A DNA stretch of 64,000 nucleotides from Nissolia schottii (GCA_003254905.1 QANU01107820.1:312880-376879); one strand, 5' to 3'. Shown: positions 13,401 through 26,013, counted from the stretch's first letter. Made by a program: numbers and translations. Notes: generated by a model not told the origin, from the letters alone.

Positions 13401-13736
13401 TTACTTTACTAGTTGAACAGCCTTAGTAGTGTTTGGTTCCTGATTGTTAGTAGATCCCGCATTAATTCCTTGTTTTTAAGTTATGCAATATAAAGAGATA
13501 ATATAAAATCATTAAATTGTACTTTTTTTTTATTGATTTAAGCTTTTGAGATAGACGATTTTTAGATGTAAAAATCGTTTCGAGACATGTGTCGTAGGTC
13601 CATCCATCACCACCTTGCGTCCATCACCGATGCGTGATGATTCACAACTTTTTATCCAAACTTTAACTGTACAGTGTATATAGTAAGAACTGGAATTCTC
13701 TTCAGATGGAGTATATAGAGAGAGGGGAGAACTGGG
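10468..13736. other. AT-rich intergenic region
   Basis: About 3.3 kb with homopolymer runs (C-run near 10508, A-run near 13115) and short open frames such as 11170-11367 and 12241-12435 that show no domain or intron context. I see no supported gene. Confidence 0.5.
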
Positions 13737-13763
13737 AATTATATATACATACATACATACATA
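13737..13763. repeat. (TACA)n/(TA)n microsatellite
   Basis: A short TA run followed by about four CATA units. Confidence 0.8.
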
Positions 13764-13856
13764 ACTTAGCTCTTTTAATCAAAATCAGCTAGGTACGTAG
13801 CTAGCTACAAGGTCACGTGGTGATTGATGAATGAATGGGTTCGCATATGCCTGTGT

Positions 13857-13881
13857 TGTGTGTGTGTGTGTGTGTGTGTGT
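13857..13881. repeat. (TG)n microsatellite
   Basis: An almost uninterrupted TG dinucleotide run of about 25 bases. Confidence 0.9.
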
Positions 13882-14926
13882 CCCCTCTTAATTTTCTGAT
13901 GCTATGCTTGGCCGCGTGTTCTCTTCTTTAGCCATATACTCATTGTAGTGTTGCTCTCTTCCAGCATCTATGGCCTTTCATGATATGCCTATAAATATTG
14001 AATCTATGCAGCCACACATTCATTCTCATTCATCAACGCTACCTAATATAATCAATCCATCATTCTTCTTCTACTTTACTGCTTTGATTTCTGCTAATTA
14101 TATATCCCTAAACTAGCAGTAGCTAGCTAGCTCTATCAAATTAAGGATCCTTCTGTTTCCTTTTACACATTTATATCTACCCTATATATATTTTGCATGT
14201 GGTTTTGATGAAGCTGGTTCAAGTGCCGTAATTAATCATCATTTCAAGCCCAAGCACAGGTGAATTTTATCATATACGTGTTATGAAGTCTACATATAAA
14301 GCCCTTTGCAGGCTCATATATGGTTCAAGTATTAGATAGCATGTCCTTAGCTATCAAGCAGAACAAATAATATGCACAAGTATATATTCTTTATCCTCAA
14401 ATCCAAGTAGAGTTTACTATTGGTATGATATATATGAACCATTTCTTCTAACAATATATACTTTTTTATAGAGGTTAATGTTTGATCTCTTGCTTGAAAC
14501 ACAAACAAGAGAAATTCCTTGATGACATTCTTAGAAGAAGAAAATAATTTTGTTTCGTATCATTTATTATTTATCATCACATTAACTATTCCATTAAAAA
14601 TAAAATGAGAGTCAATAATGATTCATGGTGTTTTTATTGGTTTCTTGTAAACTGTTTCTGCATCCTTACACCCTACCTTGAGCTGTGGTGAGTGAAAATA
14701 TATATATATATATATATATATATAACAATAATAATTCACAAAGTTAGATGGGTCGAATGAAGCATGATATATAACAAAACTTTTTTAGTAATTTTTTTGC
14801 TCTAAAAAATATATATTTAAGAATAAGGACAACAAAGATCAAATGACAATTTGGCCTTAAGACTACATTTTTTATTATCTACTCTTAAAAAATTGTGTAA
14901 TATATATATATATATATATATATATA
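13882..14926. other. Promoter-like region and TA repeats before the gap
   Basis: A good TATA motif (TATAAATA, 13990-13997) is followed about 30 bases on by a CA/TC-rich stretch resembling a plant 5' leader, but no significant reading frame follows. It might be the distal promoter or leader of the GA2ox gene, or the start of a non-coding transcript. (TA)n tracts sit at 14698-14724 and 14899-14926; the second abuts the N gap. Confidence 0.35.
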
Positions 14927-15823
14927 NNNNNNNNNNNNNNNNNNNNNNNNNNNNNNNNNNNNNNNNNNNNNNNNNNNNNNNNNNNNNNNNNNNNNNNNNN
15001 NNNNNNNNNNNNNNNNNNNNNNNNNNNNNNNNNNNNNNNNNNNNNNNNNNNNNNNNNNNNNNNNNNNNNNNNNNNNNNNNNNNNNNNNNNNNNNNNNNNN
15101 NNNNNNNNNNNNNNNNNNNNNNNNNNNNNNNNNNNNNNNNNNNNNNNNNNNNNNNNNNNNNNNNNNNNNNNNNNNNNNNNNNNNNNNNNNNNNNNNNNNN
15201 NNNNNNNNNNNNNNNNNNNNNNNNNNNNNNNNNNNNNNNNNNNNNNNNNNNNNNNNNNNNNNNNNNNNNNNNNNNNNNNNNNNNNNNNNNNNNNNNNNNN
15301 NNNNNNNNNNNNNNNNNNNNNNNNNNNNNNNNNNNNNNNNNNNNNNNNNNNNNNNNNNNNNNNNNNNNNNNNNNNNNNNNNNNNNNNNNNNNNNNNNNNN
15401 NNNNNNNNNNNNNNNNNNNNNNNNNNNNNNNNNNNNNNNNNNNNNNNNNNNNNNNNNNNNNNNNNNNNNNNNNNNNNNNNNNNNNNNNNNNNNNNNNNNN
15501 NNNNNNNNNNNNNNNNNNNNNNNNNNNNNNNNNNNNNNNNNNNNNNNNNNNNNNNNNNNNNNNNNNNNNNNNNNNNNNNNNNNNNNNNNNNNNNNNNNNN
15601 NNNNNNNNNNNNNNNNNNNNNNNNNNNNNNNNNNNNNNNNNNNNNNNNNNNNNNNNNNNNNNNNNNNNNNNNNNNNNNNNNNNNNNNNNNNNNNNNNNNN
15701 NNNNNNNNNNNNNNNNNNNNNNNNNNNNNNNNNNNNNNNNNNNNNNNNNNNNNNNNNNNNNNNNNNNNNNNNNNNNNNNNNNNNNNNNNNNNNNNNNNNN
15801 NNNNNNNNNNNNNNNNNNNNNNN
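14927..15823. other. Assembly gap (897 Ns)
   Basis: Unknown bases immediately after a TA microsatellite, which probably stopped the assembly. It lies 240 bases before the GA2ox start codon, so the proximal promoter is partly missing. Open frames reported across it are artefacts. Confidence 0.99.
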
Positions 15824-16063
15824 TTATATATACAATCCCAATTCCTCATGCACAAAACCAATTTACTCTCTTTAATTAGCATAGCATGGCAATAATTAAT
15901 TGTGTGCAATTGCATGGCATTAGCAAGCAGCACGAATTACATTTTCCCTTCTTGAATTTGTAGCACATGTATGCAATATATGTCTAATTAAATTCATATT
16001 CTTTGCATATCAAATTATTGCACAGCCTTCCTAGGTAGCCAGATATAGTATTAGAAAAAAAAA

Positions 16064-19000
16064 ATGGATTATGAGCCTCCATTCCTAGAGACCTACAAGA
16101 CCCTTTTGCAAAAATACCTTGGAGACTCCAGAATTGACTCATCCTTGGAGAGCTATGAGCTACCTTCAATTGATCTTGGAAGGTTGAGCCTTGATGACCC
16201 TAATGAGAGGGACCAATGCATTGAAGAAATCACTGAATCTGCTAAGAAGTGGGGATTCTTTCAGATTTTCAACCATGGCATCTCACAGGAGCTGATGGAG
16301 AGCATGCAGTTTGAGCAAGTGAAGCTCTTCTATCAGCCTTTTGTGAACAAGTCTGAGGCTTTCCCTGCAAAGACCTACAGGTGGGGGAACCCTTCTGCTA
16401 CTAATTTGAGTCAGCTTTTGTGGTCTGAAGCCTTTCATTTCTCTCTTGCTGATGTTTCAATGATGGACCAGCAAAAGAGTCTCGGGTAATTAAGCATTAT
16501 CTCCTCTTGAGAGAAATTCTTACATGCATCCGTTCATTCTACTCAGAGGTTTGCTCTGTATCACGTATTAGTTATCGCTTAACACATCAGATATTGCATT
16601 AAAAATATTAATTTTTCTATTTAAACATAAAAAGCTGTAAACATTTTGTCACATCTCTCACAACACATCACGAGACCCATCAGATATATTATGGACCACA
16701 TGATGAGGTTATGAGCAAGTGAAGCGGTTAATATCCACACTTTGTGTACCGTGAAATAAAATTCGTTAAGTATTCTCAGAAGAACAAGAAAAATATCTTA
16801 CCCTAATTTATTAATTGGTTGACATTTTGATACTTTGTGTCATTTTTTGCCGGCCAAATGATAATGAAATAGAGCTAGCAAAACCTTTTTTTTTACTCAA
16901 AGAGGAACTATGTCCGAAAACGTTTTAAGTTTTAATGTTTAAATAATATTTATCTTTTAAATTATCTTTTGTTTATGTACTACTAACTACATCTGTGTGA
17001 CTGTACTTTGAAGCATAATTGAACTGTCTATATATAGGGATGCAAGTTGCAACAGCTAGCACTGACTTTTCCAAGATGCGAAAAACTGTTTTGAATTTGC
17101 ATCCTCCAACCATTAGTTAGTTTATTTACTATTTGATCACTAATTAGCCAGTAAATATTGATCACACTTAGCTTTCATGTATTGGTGAAATGGGACATAG
17201 TTTTTTTAACTTCTTGTTATGACTATCAAAGTCTCTTTACCACTAGTCGATTTTCACTCTATTAGTGAGTGTCGCTAGCAACCTAACTTCCTGTTTATAT
17301 GGGCAATCATCTCCTTCTTAGCCTATCTCTTAATTCGAGATTAAAATGTTATTTCAAAATCAAAAGAACATAATAGAAGGAGAGAAACTATTTCTTTTTT
17401 ATGTAAAAATAATAATAATTTTCATTTAAATAACTAATTAACCTAGCTAGTGAAAGCAAGATCATTGAGTGTTCTTCTTGACACTTTTTTAGATTATTAT
17501 AATTATAATTAGCAAAATATTTAAAATTAGTCTTGTCAAAGCAAGATATCATTGCATAAAGCATGGAATGTGTCGACCTTTCCATAGTTCATTCATGTGT
17601 TTCTTTTAAAATAATCAAATCAGGTAAAAAGTTTTAGTACATCGATTATAGCCTCTTTAAGCTACTACATGTTCCTCTTTGTTTTAGACATATATTTAAG
17701 AGTACTTTTATGACCTTTATAATTAGTTGTGCACTTGTAATTAATTATACTCTTTCTCTTTTTTTTTTTCTAAAAAATTTTAGATCAAGCATTGAAACTT
17801 TTGCTGCAGCAATAAACCCCCTTGCCGAAAGCTTGTCGGAAATTTTGGACAGCAAATTGAATATGAAATATTCCAATAATAATTATGATTATTATTTCAG
17901 AGAGAATTGCTCGCCAGAAAGTTCTATGATTCGGATGAATAGGTATCCTCCATGTCCAATATCTTCAAAGGTGTATGGCTTAATGCCTCACAGTGACACC
18001 AGTTTTCTTACCATAGTGTATCAAGACCATGTTGGGGGATTGCAATTGCTGAAAGATGGGAATTGGGTTGGTGTCAAGCCTAATCCAGGAGCTCTAGTTG
18101 TTAATATTGGAGATTTATTTCAGGTAATTATTAACAATCGCATACCTATTCACGACTCGTTCTTCAAATATTCTATATTTATTAAAATTGTTTAAAAAAT
18201 TAAAATAAATTTAAGTATTTTTTTTGGTTAAAATATAAATGATATGCCGTAAATATGTATCACTCCAGACATGTTGTTGATATAACATTAATTGAATACA
18301 CGTAGACATCTTTTGTTAGTGCGTCATATAAGACATGGTATAGAGACTATTTGATACGACTGACATGACACTGAAATGACATATTTGTGGTTTAAAAATT
18401 AAAAATTATTGTGGTAGCATATTGGTTTGTAATTAATATCAAAAGGACAGCTGATTACTCCCTTGAAGGCGTGTCATGATAATGTCCATAATGTAAGTGC
18501 TTTCATTTCCAATTAGCGACCATTATGTTTGAAACCTCCACATTGTCGACCTCAATGGGCCAAATAAGGGATGGAAGTTTATGATCATATAGTGAAAAAT
18601 AGAATTAATGCATACGTCAGATGACCATGACATAATTAATTCTTGATCAAAGATACAATCATACAGTAATTGATAGCAACATGCATGCTGCTTTTAATTT
18701 TTTGCCAAAGCTTCTTTAATTAAGCTATAAAGTTCCACTCAAAAAGTTAGTCGGCAGCGCCCAGAAAATGGCCAACTATAAAAGAAGTCTTGCTAAATTA
18801 TATTCATTTCAGTTCATCTTATTTTTCGTGTGACAAATTTAATATGTTCTTATATTAGTATCTTTGGATAATTGATTGGCAAATACATTGATCTATGATT
18901 ATATTGAATTTATCAAACCATAAATAAAAAAGACCAGAAGGGGAGGGGGTATAATCATTCCAATATATATGAGTAATTGTTATCTATTTATAATGTCTTC

Positions 19001-19900
19001 CAATTAAATCTTGTCACATTAATGAAAATAATTGACTCTCTCATTCATTATTTAAAAAGTCATGTATATAAAATGATTTATGTAAATGATAGCTTATGCA
19101 TAAAAAAAAAATCTCTGTATAATTAAATTTGCTTGTATATGGTTGACTAGCGCTGTCAAACAGGTCAGCCCGGCCGGTTAAGGCCCTGCCCGGCTAACCC
19201 GCTGTCAAATGGGTCTGCCCTTAACGGACTTTTACTATTCGCGAGCCGGTTTTTATATGTTTGGTCCTTCCATTTATGTGGGTAAATCGGTTAGTCCGCA
19301 GATTTTGCCTATGTTAATACTAAACGGGCCAATTTGACCTGCAGACTAAATGGGTCAGGCCTAAACGAGCTTTTGCTATTCGCAGGCCGGATTTTATATG
19401 TATGATCCTTCCATTTATGTGGATAAATGTGTTAGTCCACGGGTTTTACCTATGTTGATACTAAACGGGTCGGGCCTAAATAGGTTTTTGCTATTCGCGG
19501 ACTGGATTTTATATGTTTGGTCTGTCCATTTAATCGGGTAAATGGACCGGGCTCACGGGTTGGACTCATTTTGACAGCCCTATGGTTGACTAAATATTGG
19601 TCTTGTCAAAGATATTTAATTTTTTTCAACAATATTAGTAATGTGTTCTTATAATGGGTGCAGGCATTGAGCAATGGTGTATATAAAAGCATAAAGCACA
19701 GAGTGGTTGTTGGTGAAAAGGTAGAGAGGTTTTCAACGGCATTTTTCTATTGCCCCTCAGAGGAGGCAGTGATACAAAGCCATAGCAATTACAAGCCAGC
19801 TATTTACAGAAAATTCACATTCAAAGAATATAGAGAGCAGAATGAGAAAGATGTCAAGCTAACTGGTGATAAAGTGGGCCTCTCTAGGTTTCTTTTGTAG
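16064..19900 (+). CDS. GA2OX8: Gibberellin 2-beta-dioxygenase, C20-GA type (GA2ox8-like)
   Basis: Exons 16064-16485, 17784-18123 and 19664-19900 join in frame to 332 aa. This is a 2-oxoglutarate/Fe(II) dioxygenase; the family 2-hydroxylates and inactivates gibberellins in the cytosol. The N-terminal DIOX_N domain contains KKWGFFQIFNHGIS (about residues 86-99). The catalytic half has NRYPPCP (193-199), iron ligands H210 and D212 in MPHSDTSF, the third ligand H266 in KHRVVV, and R276-x-S278 for 2-oxoglutarate. TYRWGNPSA and LSQLLWSEAFH (exon 1) are typical of the subgroup acting on C20 precursors. Intron 2 hosts a 435-bp hAT-type element. The proximal promoter is interrupted by the N gap. The subgroup call rests on remembered family sequences; substrate preference is inferred. 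Confidence 0.9.
19148..19582. mobile_element. Non-autonomous hAT element in GA2ox intron 2
   Basis: Inverted ends TAGCGCTGTCAAA and TTTGACAGCCCTA differ at one base. A perfect 8-bp target duplication TGGTTGAC flanks it (19140-19147 and 19583-19590), the hAT superfamily signature. The 435-bp interior has no transposase but holds three imperfect direct repeats, seen by the 'ctattcgc' motif at about 19235, 19376 and 19491. It is more GC-rich than the host intron and lies about 80 bases from the exon 3 acceptor. Confidence 0.85.
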
Positions 19901-20104
19901 AACTATACTATAATATAATATATCTATTTATATGGCTATATAAATCATATTCAATCATCTATATTATTATCAGATATGTAACACTTTGAGAAATAATCAA
20001 TTAAATATTTTATTGAAGTGTACTATATAAAAAATGTGGAAGAATTTCCGAAGAAATATATTGTTGGTCTATGTATATTTAAGAATTTTTTTAAGAGTTT
20101 AATA

Positions 20105-20660
20105 AAATATTTTGTTTCGGGCTAAAGACCGGGTTTCAATAAGCTTTAATTTTCTAAGGACGGAGAGAAACTCACATTGCCTTAAAAGCCCGAAGGGCCC
20201 CAGCTCACTAAGGGGTAAAAGAAACTCCCTCACCTGGTCACGTTGGCCCAAAGGGAGAGAGCCTCACAATGCTTAGAGGAGGAGAAGGTCTAAGCCCAAG
20301 ACTTCGGACCTGGTCCGGCCCAACAAAGCTAAAGGAGGTAGCGGCTACTTCTCCTCCCCAATCCGCAACTAACTCCTAGATAAGCTGGAAAAGATAAGCC
20401 GGGGATCGGTTAGGCAAACTCCCATCACTTTATCTTCATCTTAGTATTCTAAGTTCACTATAAAAGCACACAACCTCCTCAAGTCACCAGGTATCAATCA
20501 TTCCCTTCTTAGAGAATTCACCTAACACTTGTGATTACTTGAGCGTTGGAGTACCTTTGCAGGTACACCTCGCCGCCGCCTTCTCTCCAGGAGCTTTTGT
20601 CCAAGCCTAAAAGCTTCTGCCTAGGCGTCTTCCTTACCAGGTAACTTCATTCTCTATACG
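20105..20660 (+). mobile_element. Probable Ty3/Gypsy LTR fragment
   Basis: A GC-rich island in AT-rich DNA contains a TATAAAAG box (about 20460) followed by 'gagcgttggagt...cctttgcaggt' (about 20540-20570), a motif I associate with the R/U5 part of plant Gypsy LTRs. Neither terminus nor an intact partner LTR was found. A possible Gypsy gag scrap lies near 23700, which could belong to the same insertion. Confidence 0.45.
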
Positions 20661-21640
20661 AGTTACTCACGAACATTTTTTTGTTGTTTGTTCTTCTAAT
20701 TAAGCTGGTGTTAGTTGCTCGTTTGTGTGTTTTTAGCAGTTGTTATCTATTTGTATCTCCACATCCTTAAACACTGTAGTTGTACCTTTGCTCTCCGGCC
20801 TATGGCTGGTTTGAGCTATTTAAATTATCAAAAATAAAAAAGATTTTTTTTCTTGTTTCAAATTATCAGTTCGTTTCAAATATTGAGAAATTATATTTTT
20901 AGATTTTACCATTACCTTAATTATGTGTGTTAATGTTGTTGATGAAAAATAAATTAGGTTTAAATTTCTTTGTGTAGGGATAGTTTTGTAAAATTGTTTT
21001 AACTTTTACTATTAATTAATTACTATAAGATCATTTAATAAATTTTTAATATGTGGGTTAAATAAAATGAACAGATACACTGAAATCGAGGGAATGTAAC
21101 ATTGTTCAAACAAAATAATGTTCTCGAATAAAAAAACCAAAATAATGTGCTAATGCAATTGTTAAATTGGTATAATAAAGCTAAAGAACAATTATGGCCT
21201 TTTGTGAATAAAGTTGCGACCCTAGCTTTAATTTATTGAAGATTTTATTTAAGTTATTTTATTAATTGTTATATAATATTTTAACATATTGTCGAATAAT
21301 GAAACTTTGTTTATTAATGATTTATTAAAACAAAACTTTTTTATAAAAGACCCAAAATCCAGTATTCGTTTGCGCATGAGAAAAGTTTTCAAGTTTTTTT
21401 TATATATATAAAGAAGGGTTTAGTTAACAAGTGTTTTTAATGCCCTAAAAGCACTTGTTAATGGATCAAAAGTTGAATAATTTAAATTTTTTTAAATATT
21501 TTTAATGCATTGAACTCTTAAAAAAATTTACCTTTTCAATAAAAATTTATCAATTTTGATATCTTAACAAGTTTTCTAAAAACACTTGTTATTAAAACTC
21601 TATAAGAAAAAAAGTCTTAACTCGCCAAGAAAATGGGTGT
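20661..21640. other. AT-rich spacer
   Basis: No gene seen. Poly-A/T runs and a (TA)n tract near 21403; no identifiable element ends. Confidence 0.4.
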
Positions 21641-22779
21641 GTGGGGGCCCAAAAAACAGGGCCACCCCAGAATAAAGACAAACAAAAACTAAGGTAGAAA
21701 AATACTTCTTTAAACTAACCCTAAACTAAACTTTTTTTTAAAAAAAAAAGGTTAAACTTGTATTTAAGGAGAACAAGTTTTCACTCTGTGTGATAAGGAT
21801 TAAGTGAGAATTCCTAATAACCCTAATTAGTTTAGTCTACTTTAACTTTATGATATCGTGGTTAGAGTAATTTGTTCCTCTGTTAGGCTTAGTTTATTGT
21901 CTTGCGTGGCTATAAATGTAATATCTAGCCTTTGTATACTACGTAGCTAGCATTCAATGAGAATTCCCTTGATTGATGTGATTATCCATCTCCCTAAGTA
22001 CCTTTGGGAAGGGTTGGTAGGACGGAAGGGTTGTGAGACCTTTGGAAGGGTCATGCGCCCCACATCGGTCGTGGTGACTTGAGGGGGAGGTTTTGTCCCC
22101 CAATATGTAGAGACCCCCTAACAGAGTTACAGTTGCAAATTTCTTTCAGAACTTTCAAGGTTCTACTCAATGTTGGGACTTATTGATTAAGTATATTGTT
22201 GTTGTGGAGACGAAGTGCCTCCACCTAGGATAGGTTTCTAGTCTTTTCGGGTGGTTTAGGATAGTAGGTCTTGGTGCAACTATCGTTATAGCGGTAACGT
22301 TGTGGCGGTCCACAACTGCCTTAGGATTTTATAAACATGCATAAATAAAAAAATTCTAAAATAAATAAATAAATAACTTTTTAATATAAATACATGGTCT
22401 AAAATAGACCGTGAAGAAAGTCACTCACTTGAAAATGGCTAATCACTAAGAAGCACTAAGCTGAGAGCTCATGACATCCAACGTGGAGGCACTAATTCCC
22501 CACGTACAAAAAATGAGAGAGAGAAAAGAAATAAAAAAGAACTGGTGTGAAAAAGTCTCATAAAAATGGAACCTTTTAAGCTTTTGAGTGAATTAGCAAG
22601 TCTAAACACTCACGAGAAGTGTCTATATACAGCCGGGAGGAGGAGACTTCCTTATATTGCTACTACCAATGTGGGACTTAACTCCCGTGCGGTTGCGGCG
22701 TGCCTAGGGCGTTGCAGTGCGTCGACTCCCCCCCTTGACCTAAGGAGATTATGGGTCATCACAAAATACTCTTGTTCAA
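21641..22779 (+). mobile_element. Possible leader/LTR part of a decayed Copia element
   Basis: This stretch precedes recognisable Copia gag remains. It contains a TATAAATG box near 21911, then 'ctagcctttgta' and a 'cattcaatgagaa' motif resembling LTR R regions, and later GC-rich blocks (about 22030-22110 and 22680-22740). No second LTR copy was found, so boundaries are inferred. Confidence 0.3.
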
Positions 22780-23215
22780 GCAAATATAACTCAGTTTAAT
22801 GTTTAAGAAAATAATTCTAATGAATGGAGTTATGGTCATGGCAATGGTGATAGACGTGGTAGAGGTGTGGCAGAACCTCTTGGAATAATCAAGGGCAACT
22901 TAGGTGTCAATTATATGGTACAGGTGGCCATACAATCTGGCCTTGTTTTTATAGGTTTAATAATCAATTTTTACCTCAAAATGTACCTTCAAACACCAAA
23001 CCTACCATCACAGTACCCCCATCTTCTTATCACAATCCACTAGCCTATATAGCTACACTTGCCACGGTTTCTGAAGCTTCTTGGTTCCCTGATTTTGTGG
23101 CTACACATCATTTAACCTCAGATTAGTACAATATGATAGCTACATCTAAATATAATGGGCCAGAACAAGTTTATGTAGGTAGTGGTTCAGGTATGAAAAT
23201 AAATCATTGTTAAGA
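22780..23215 (+). pseudogene. Decayed Copia gag-protease fragment
   Basis: Reading across frames gives an Asn/Gly/Arg-rich basic stretch, a zinc-knuckle-like CQLYGTGGHTIWPC, a VSEASWFPDFVATHHLTSD segment matching the Copia protease neighbourhood (the D-T/S-G-A site is lost), and EQVYVGSGSGMKI. Stops and frameshifts break every frame. This is old retrotransposon debris. Confidence 0.65.
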
Positions 23216-24540
23216 AAAAAATAATATATATAATATTTAGATTGATTTAGTCTTGATTTAGTTTCATACAACCACCACTGCAAGCAAACTGTAGAAACCA
23301 AACTGATGGATGACCAACTTATCTTCTTGTTACCCCATAACCACGCCCACTACCAAAGGAAAAACGTAAAGAACAAATTGTTGGACCAACTAATTTTGTC
23401 GTAGCGTAGCCCTAGAAGCATGACCACCATCGAAGGAAAATCATAGAAACCAAATTGTTGGACCAACTAATCCTGTTATAGGTGTTCTGTAGAATTTTGT
23501 TGGGTTATCGTGGGTAGTCTAAAAAACATAGAACAACATAATAATGGAAAGAAACATCGAATGATGTTGATATTGCATAACAAATCAGAGAAGAAAAAGG
23601 CCATAAATAAATAGACAAGAGCGTGGACGCGTGTTGAGTTCTGTAACGAATTCAGTTGTCCAGTTTAACAAGTTCAGAATTCTGAGAAAAATGGATTCAT
23701 GGTAGAACATGTGAGATATGAAATTAATATTGACAAGCACAAGGGTTACTTAAAGAAATATATAAGGGAGACTTCTAAAGTTCCGGCTAAAAATCCTAAA
23801 GGGGGCCGGGCTGAGGGATGAATTTGTTGCACAAGGTCATGAGGGGATAAGAAGGCCCATAGAATCATCAAAGCCTAATGCCAATGCTATGTCAAATCGT
23901 GTAGAATCTCTAGTCCAAGTACACTCAATAGCACCACCACAAAGGCCTATAGCATTGTAGGATGTCTCACTAGTACTAGCAATGGAAAATCAAATTTTGA
24001 ACCTCAAATTTAACTTTTCTTGCAACCTGAATTAGGGCACCATCTATTAGAATTTGAAGCATGGAATGAGGATCAAAATCCTTCGGATGAAACAAACGTT
24101 CAACTTCCATCATCAATACTAGTGGAGGTTGATGCCCCTACAACTTTAAGTACTAACATGGGAACCCAATGGAAGTTCCAAAGGTGAAGAAAAGATAGAT
24201 GTTCTGACCATTGGGTTAATGAAAGCTTTGTTATCTAAGGCAAATGTTTGTCTTAAGTTTAGTGATCAAGGCTTTAAAAAGACAATTTTTGGCAACAAAT
24301 GTCAGATTTATGCACTACATATATACTATTCATATGAGCCTGTGCTTTATTTTGAAGATGTTACTCGATTTTGTGAGGAATGTTAGCCAAAGATAGAAAG
24401 AACATCTTCTAATAAATTAATCTAAAATATTATAGATATTATTTTATTCTTAACAATTACATTGGTCATTATTTCCTACAATCTACTATTTTAAATAATT
24501 ATTTGTACAAATTGTCTTATTTGTTACATTATCTCCACAA
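23216..24540. repeat. Rearranged filler within the old Copia element
   Basis: About 23270-23490 holds three imperfect direct repeats built on 'agaaccaaa(c/t)tg(a/t)tgga'. About 23730-23800 reads HKGYLKKYIRET-like, resembling a linker seen in plant Gypsy gag proteins. The rest has no clear coding signal. It separates the protease and GAG-pre-integrase remnants and so probably reflects nested insertions. Confidence 0.4.
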
Positions 24541-24870
24541 CTCAGAATCTTATTAGTGTGTCTAAATTTGCTAAAGATAACCATGTATTATTTTTTTAAA
24601 TTTGACCCTAAAATACATATGTTAAATCCCAGGTTACCAAGGAGATCCTTCTTCAAGGCATCCTTAAACATGATGTTTACCAATTTAATAATGTACAAAT
24701 CTGCAAACCTGCCCCTCGAAGCTCTTGAACACATGTTTATTGTTCTCAATGCAGTTCTTTAAATTTGTGGCATAGGAGACTAGGTCATCCTCCCTCTTGG
24801 GTAGTTAGTTTAGTTCTTTCAAAGTGTAAAATACCTTGTAATAAAGATGTATCCTATGACAATGTATGTA
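24541..24870 (+). pseudogene. Decayed Copia GAG-pre-integrase fragment
   Basis: Combining frames gives VSKFAKDN, VKSQVTKEILLQG, HDVYQFNN and LWHRRLGHP-like segments, the expected order of the Copia region between protease and integrase, with the hallmark LWHRRLGH at about 24767-24790. Frameshifts and stops show it is non-functional. It continues the gag-protease remnant upstream. Confidence 0.65.
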
Positions 24871-26012
24871 GAGGTGTTAAAAAACCCCTATGAGTGGGCT
24901 AGCCCGGAAGCCCCACTTCATAGCCACCTAGCCCATCAAGCCTCCTTTTTAATGGGTTAGTTAGCCCTCAAGCCCATCTAGCCCTATCATAGTGGGTTAG
25001 GGTCAAAGGCTAGCCCATTATTCTACCATTTATTATTTTTTCTTTTGCATTTTTTTCAACTTTTTTTAAATTTTTTTTTAATTTTTTCAAATAATTTTTT
25101 TCTCAACTTGGGTCGATGCAGCCAATTGGGCCAAAGAAACTCATTGGTTGGCCCCTCACTTACATTTTTTTTTTTTTTTGCGTTTATGTGTGCTAAGGTA
25201 GGCCAACAAATCATGTCAATGTTTTTCAGTCAACTTGGATCGAAGTGGCCCATAGAGGGGAAAAAAACTCCATGAGCCGACCCCTTCATTTATTTTGGCT
25301 TTTATGTGTGCAAAGGCTAGCCAATGAATCCAGTTAACTCGAGTCGATGTTGCCCATGGGGCCAAAAATGCCCATGGGCCAACCCCACATTGTTTTGTTT
25401 TTTTTTTTTTTTTTGCTTTAACCGATATTATCGACCAACCGGGGTTTTTTGAGGGAAAAATTAGGAAAAAAATTTCAAGAGAAAATTTTTTCGAACATTT
25501 TTCTTAAAAAAAATTTGGGGGCCAACTCACGTGCTAGCCCAAAGCCCACTTGGCCTCGTGAGCTTTCATGAATATGGGCTTCTAGTTTTGGATTTAGATA
25601 GTATGTTTGTGTTATTGATGTGTTTTCAAATATTCTTTGTATATACCTACTTGTCATGAGTTTTAGGTTTTTTTTTTTTTGCTTTAGCCTTTCAACAATA
25701 CAAAGCTATGCATGCGCACTCCATACACTCCGTTTTCAGATATTGAGTGGGAAAGTGGCACCCGATAATTAAGTAAGAGTTTATTGTGTTTAATTGAAGA
25801 TCTTGGGTCGACACAGTTCATGGGACCAAAAAATCTCGTTAGTCGGCCCTGACTTACATTTTTTTTTTTGCTTTTATGTATGTTAAGGTTGGTCAACAAA
25901 TCAGGTCGGCGTTATTGTTCAACTTGGGTCAAAGTTGCCCATGGGAGGGAAAAAACCGTGGGCTAACCCCTTCATTTTTCTTGGCTTTTATGTGTGCAAA
26001 TGCTAGCCAATG
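24871..26012. repeat. Low-complexity region with diverged ~130-bp direct repeats
   Basis: Repeated blocks run 'gcttttatgtgtg(c/t)', 'gccaa(c/t)(a/g)aatc', 'caacttggg/atc(g/a)aagt', 'gcccatgg', 'cc(c/a)acccc'. Copies are recognisable at about 25090-25200, 25180-25330, 25300-25400, 25795-25920 and 25880-26012. The start (24871-25020) has 'gggctagccc' motifs like the ends of the window's hAT-type repeats. No gene seen. Confidence 0.55.
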
Positions 26013-26013
26013 A

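Noticed and set aside
13857..13881. TG repeat as a regulatory Z-DNA switch
   Set aside because: Ordinary microsatellite; nothing in the sequence supports a specific role.
14851..15933. Long open frames on both strands around 14851-15933
   Set aside because: They exist only because the N gap has no stop codons; the readable ends are TA repeats and AT-rich sequence.
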